Source: SZUA-181 sp964601765 (GTDB taxonomy: Bacteria > Pseudomonadota > Zetaproteobacteria > Mariprofundales > Mariprofundaceae). From it: a DNA stretch of 13,882 bases. The notes below the pieces were generated by a model that saw only the letters and a list, made by a program, of their open reading frames with translations, was not told the DNA's origin and searched no databases. The position numbers and the translations under genes are program-made. Location: assembly GCA_964601765.1 (NCBI GenBank), contig CAZROR010000046.1, positions 1-13,882 of the forward strand. Direction: 5' to 3'. Positions 13,123-13,882 of this stretch are shown here, one piece after another. Within the stretch, counting starts at the first letter, position 1. Each line of letters begins with the position of its first letter.

Positions 13123-13882
13123 CAGCCAGGCCGGAACAAAGGCCCGGGGCATCTATGTGCTGCCCAGCCTGTTCACGACGGGAGGGCTGTTTGCGGGCTT
13201 TTATGCCCTGATTGCAGCTATTCAGGGCCGTTTTGAGCTGGCCGCCTGGGCACTGATCGTAGCCGGTATTTTCGATATCCTGGATGGGCGGGTTGCCCGG
13301 CTGTTGCATGCTGAATCTGCCTTTGGCGCCGAGTATGACTCGATGTGTGATATGCTGTCGTTTGGTATTGCTCCGGCCGTACTGGTTTACCTCTGGGCAC
13401 TTACTCCGTTGCAGAAACCCGGCTGGCTGGCTGCCTTCCTCATCGCCGCCTGTGCAGCCCTGCGCCTGGCACGCTTCAATACGCAGCTGGGACATCAGGA
13501 CAAGCAGTATTTTCAGGGGCTACCAACGCCGGCGTCTGCTGGCCTGATCAGTACGGCAGTCTTGTTTCATGAGCATGCCATGCTGACCCCAACACCCTGG
13601 CTATGGTTCGCAGTGTCCGTAACACTGGCCTATCTCATGGTGAGCCGCGTACGCTTTGTATCGGGCAAGGATGTTGATTTGCGTCGCCGCCGCCCCTTTG
13701 TGACGCTGCTCGTCATGCTTATTGTGCTCGTGCTCATCGTTGCCAATCCATATACGAATCTGTTTGTGCTGGTGCTGGCCTATTGTCTGCATGGCCCGTT
13801 TATCAGCATCTGGCAACGGCAAAAGGCTGTGCGCCTGCGTCTGGCCCGTCGTCGTCGCAGGCATGCGAGTAAGGATGGGTGA
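13115..13882 (+). CDS. pssA: CDP-diacylglycerol--serine O-phosphatidyltransferase
   Basis: Integral membrane enzyme that makes phosphatidylserine from CDP-diacylglycerol and serine, providing the substrate of Psd. The 255-residue protein has the full CDP-alcohol phosphotransferase motif DGx2ARx8Gx3Dx3D, seen as D57, G58, A61, R62, G71, D75 and D79. It also has the type II PssA features LPSLFTTGGLFAGFYAL near the N-terminus and about eight hydrophobic segments. The C-terminus is very basic (RLARRRRRHASK). The GTG start (13115) lies inside the end of psd. The stop codon is the last three bases of the window, so the gene is complete. Genes further downstream in this operon are not visible. Confidence 0.96.
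   Translation: MADSQAGTKARGIYVLPSLFTTGGLFAGFYALIAAIQGRFELAAWALIVAGIFDILDGRVARLLHAESAFGAEYDSMCDMLSFGIAPAVLVYLWALTPLQKPGWLAAFLIAACAALRLARFNTQLGHQDKQYFQGLPTPASAGLISTAVLFHEHAMLTPTPWLWFAVSVTLAYLMVSRVRFVSGKDVDLRRRRPFVTLLVMLIVLVLIVANPYTNLFVLVLAYCLHGPFISIWQRQKAVRLRLARRRRRHASKDG

Noticed and set aside
12376..13495. Antisense frames opposite psd and pssA (12376-13152, 12917-13495)
   Set aside because: No recognisable features, and the sense genes contain complete catalytic motifs.

Overview
The window is a dense, chromosomal-looking stretch of a Gram-negative proteobacterium, roughly 55-60% GC by eye. I find 16 protein genes and no RNA genes, transposases, prophage genes or CRISPR. Evidence for a Gram-negative cell includes a heptose (LPS core) phosphatase, a DUF481-type outer-membrane protein with a signal peptide, and a PE-synthesis pair (psd-pssA). 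The order xseB-ispA-dxs-tlyA, the nadK-recN pair, short-form Psd and a short N-acetylglutamate-synthase-like GNAT suggest a deep-branching or gamma-like proteobacterium. A zetaproteobacterium is possible, but that is inference from gene families and not a sequence match. Non-ATG starts are common (six of 16 genes).

Layout. (1) Minus strand, positions 88-2026: a PuuD-type (Urate_ox_N) membrane protein, a perfect 14-bp stem-loop, gmhB and plsC. (2) Plus strand, 2246-5560: a tightly overlapping run of a small membrane-anchored two-CXXCH cytochrome c, nadK, recN and a GNAT acetyltransferase. (3) Minus strand, 9579 down to 5547: xseB, ispA, dxs, tlyA and ybjQ, meeting the GNAT gene tail to tail with a 14-nt overlap. 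(4) Plus strand, 9695-11096: a DUF481 outer-membrane protein overlapping lipB. (5) Minus strand, 12197-11076: a protein with two cyclic-nucleotide-binding domains, overlapping the end of lipB by 21 nt. (6) A 268-bp intergenic segment with structured sequence, then psd-pssA on the plus strand up to the last base.

How the genes work together. Dxs (first step of the MEP pathway) and IspA (farnesyl diphosphate) supply isoprenoids. PlsC, PssA and Psd make phosphatidic acid, phosphatidylserine and phosphatidylethanolamine. GmhB feeds LPS core heptose. NadK supplies NADP, LipB starts protein lipoylation, and RecN and XseB act in DNA repair.

The most notable observation is a good sigma70-like promoter for the xseB-ispA-dxs-tlyA run whose 16-nt spacer contains an eight-base homopolymer (G8 on the plus strand). 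This is the arrangement that gives phase variation by spacer-length change in some Neisseria promoters, but here it would act on housekeeping isoprenoid genes. Other items are the cytochrome c gene translationally coupled to nadK and divergent from a PuuD-type membrane domain, non-consensus residues in NadK, a loop deletion in YbjQ, a Cys cluster in the GNAT protein, and the structured DNA upstream of psd.
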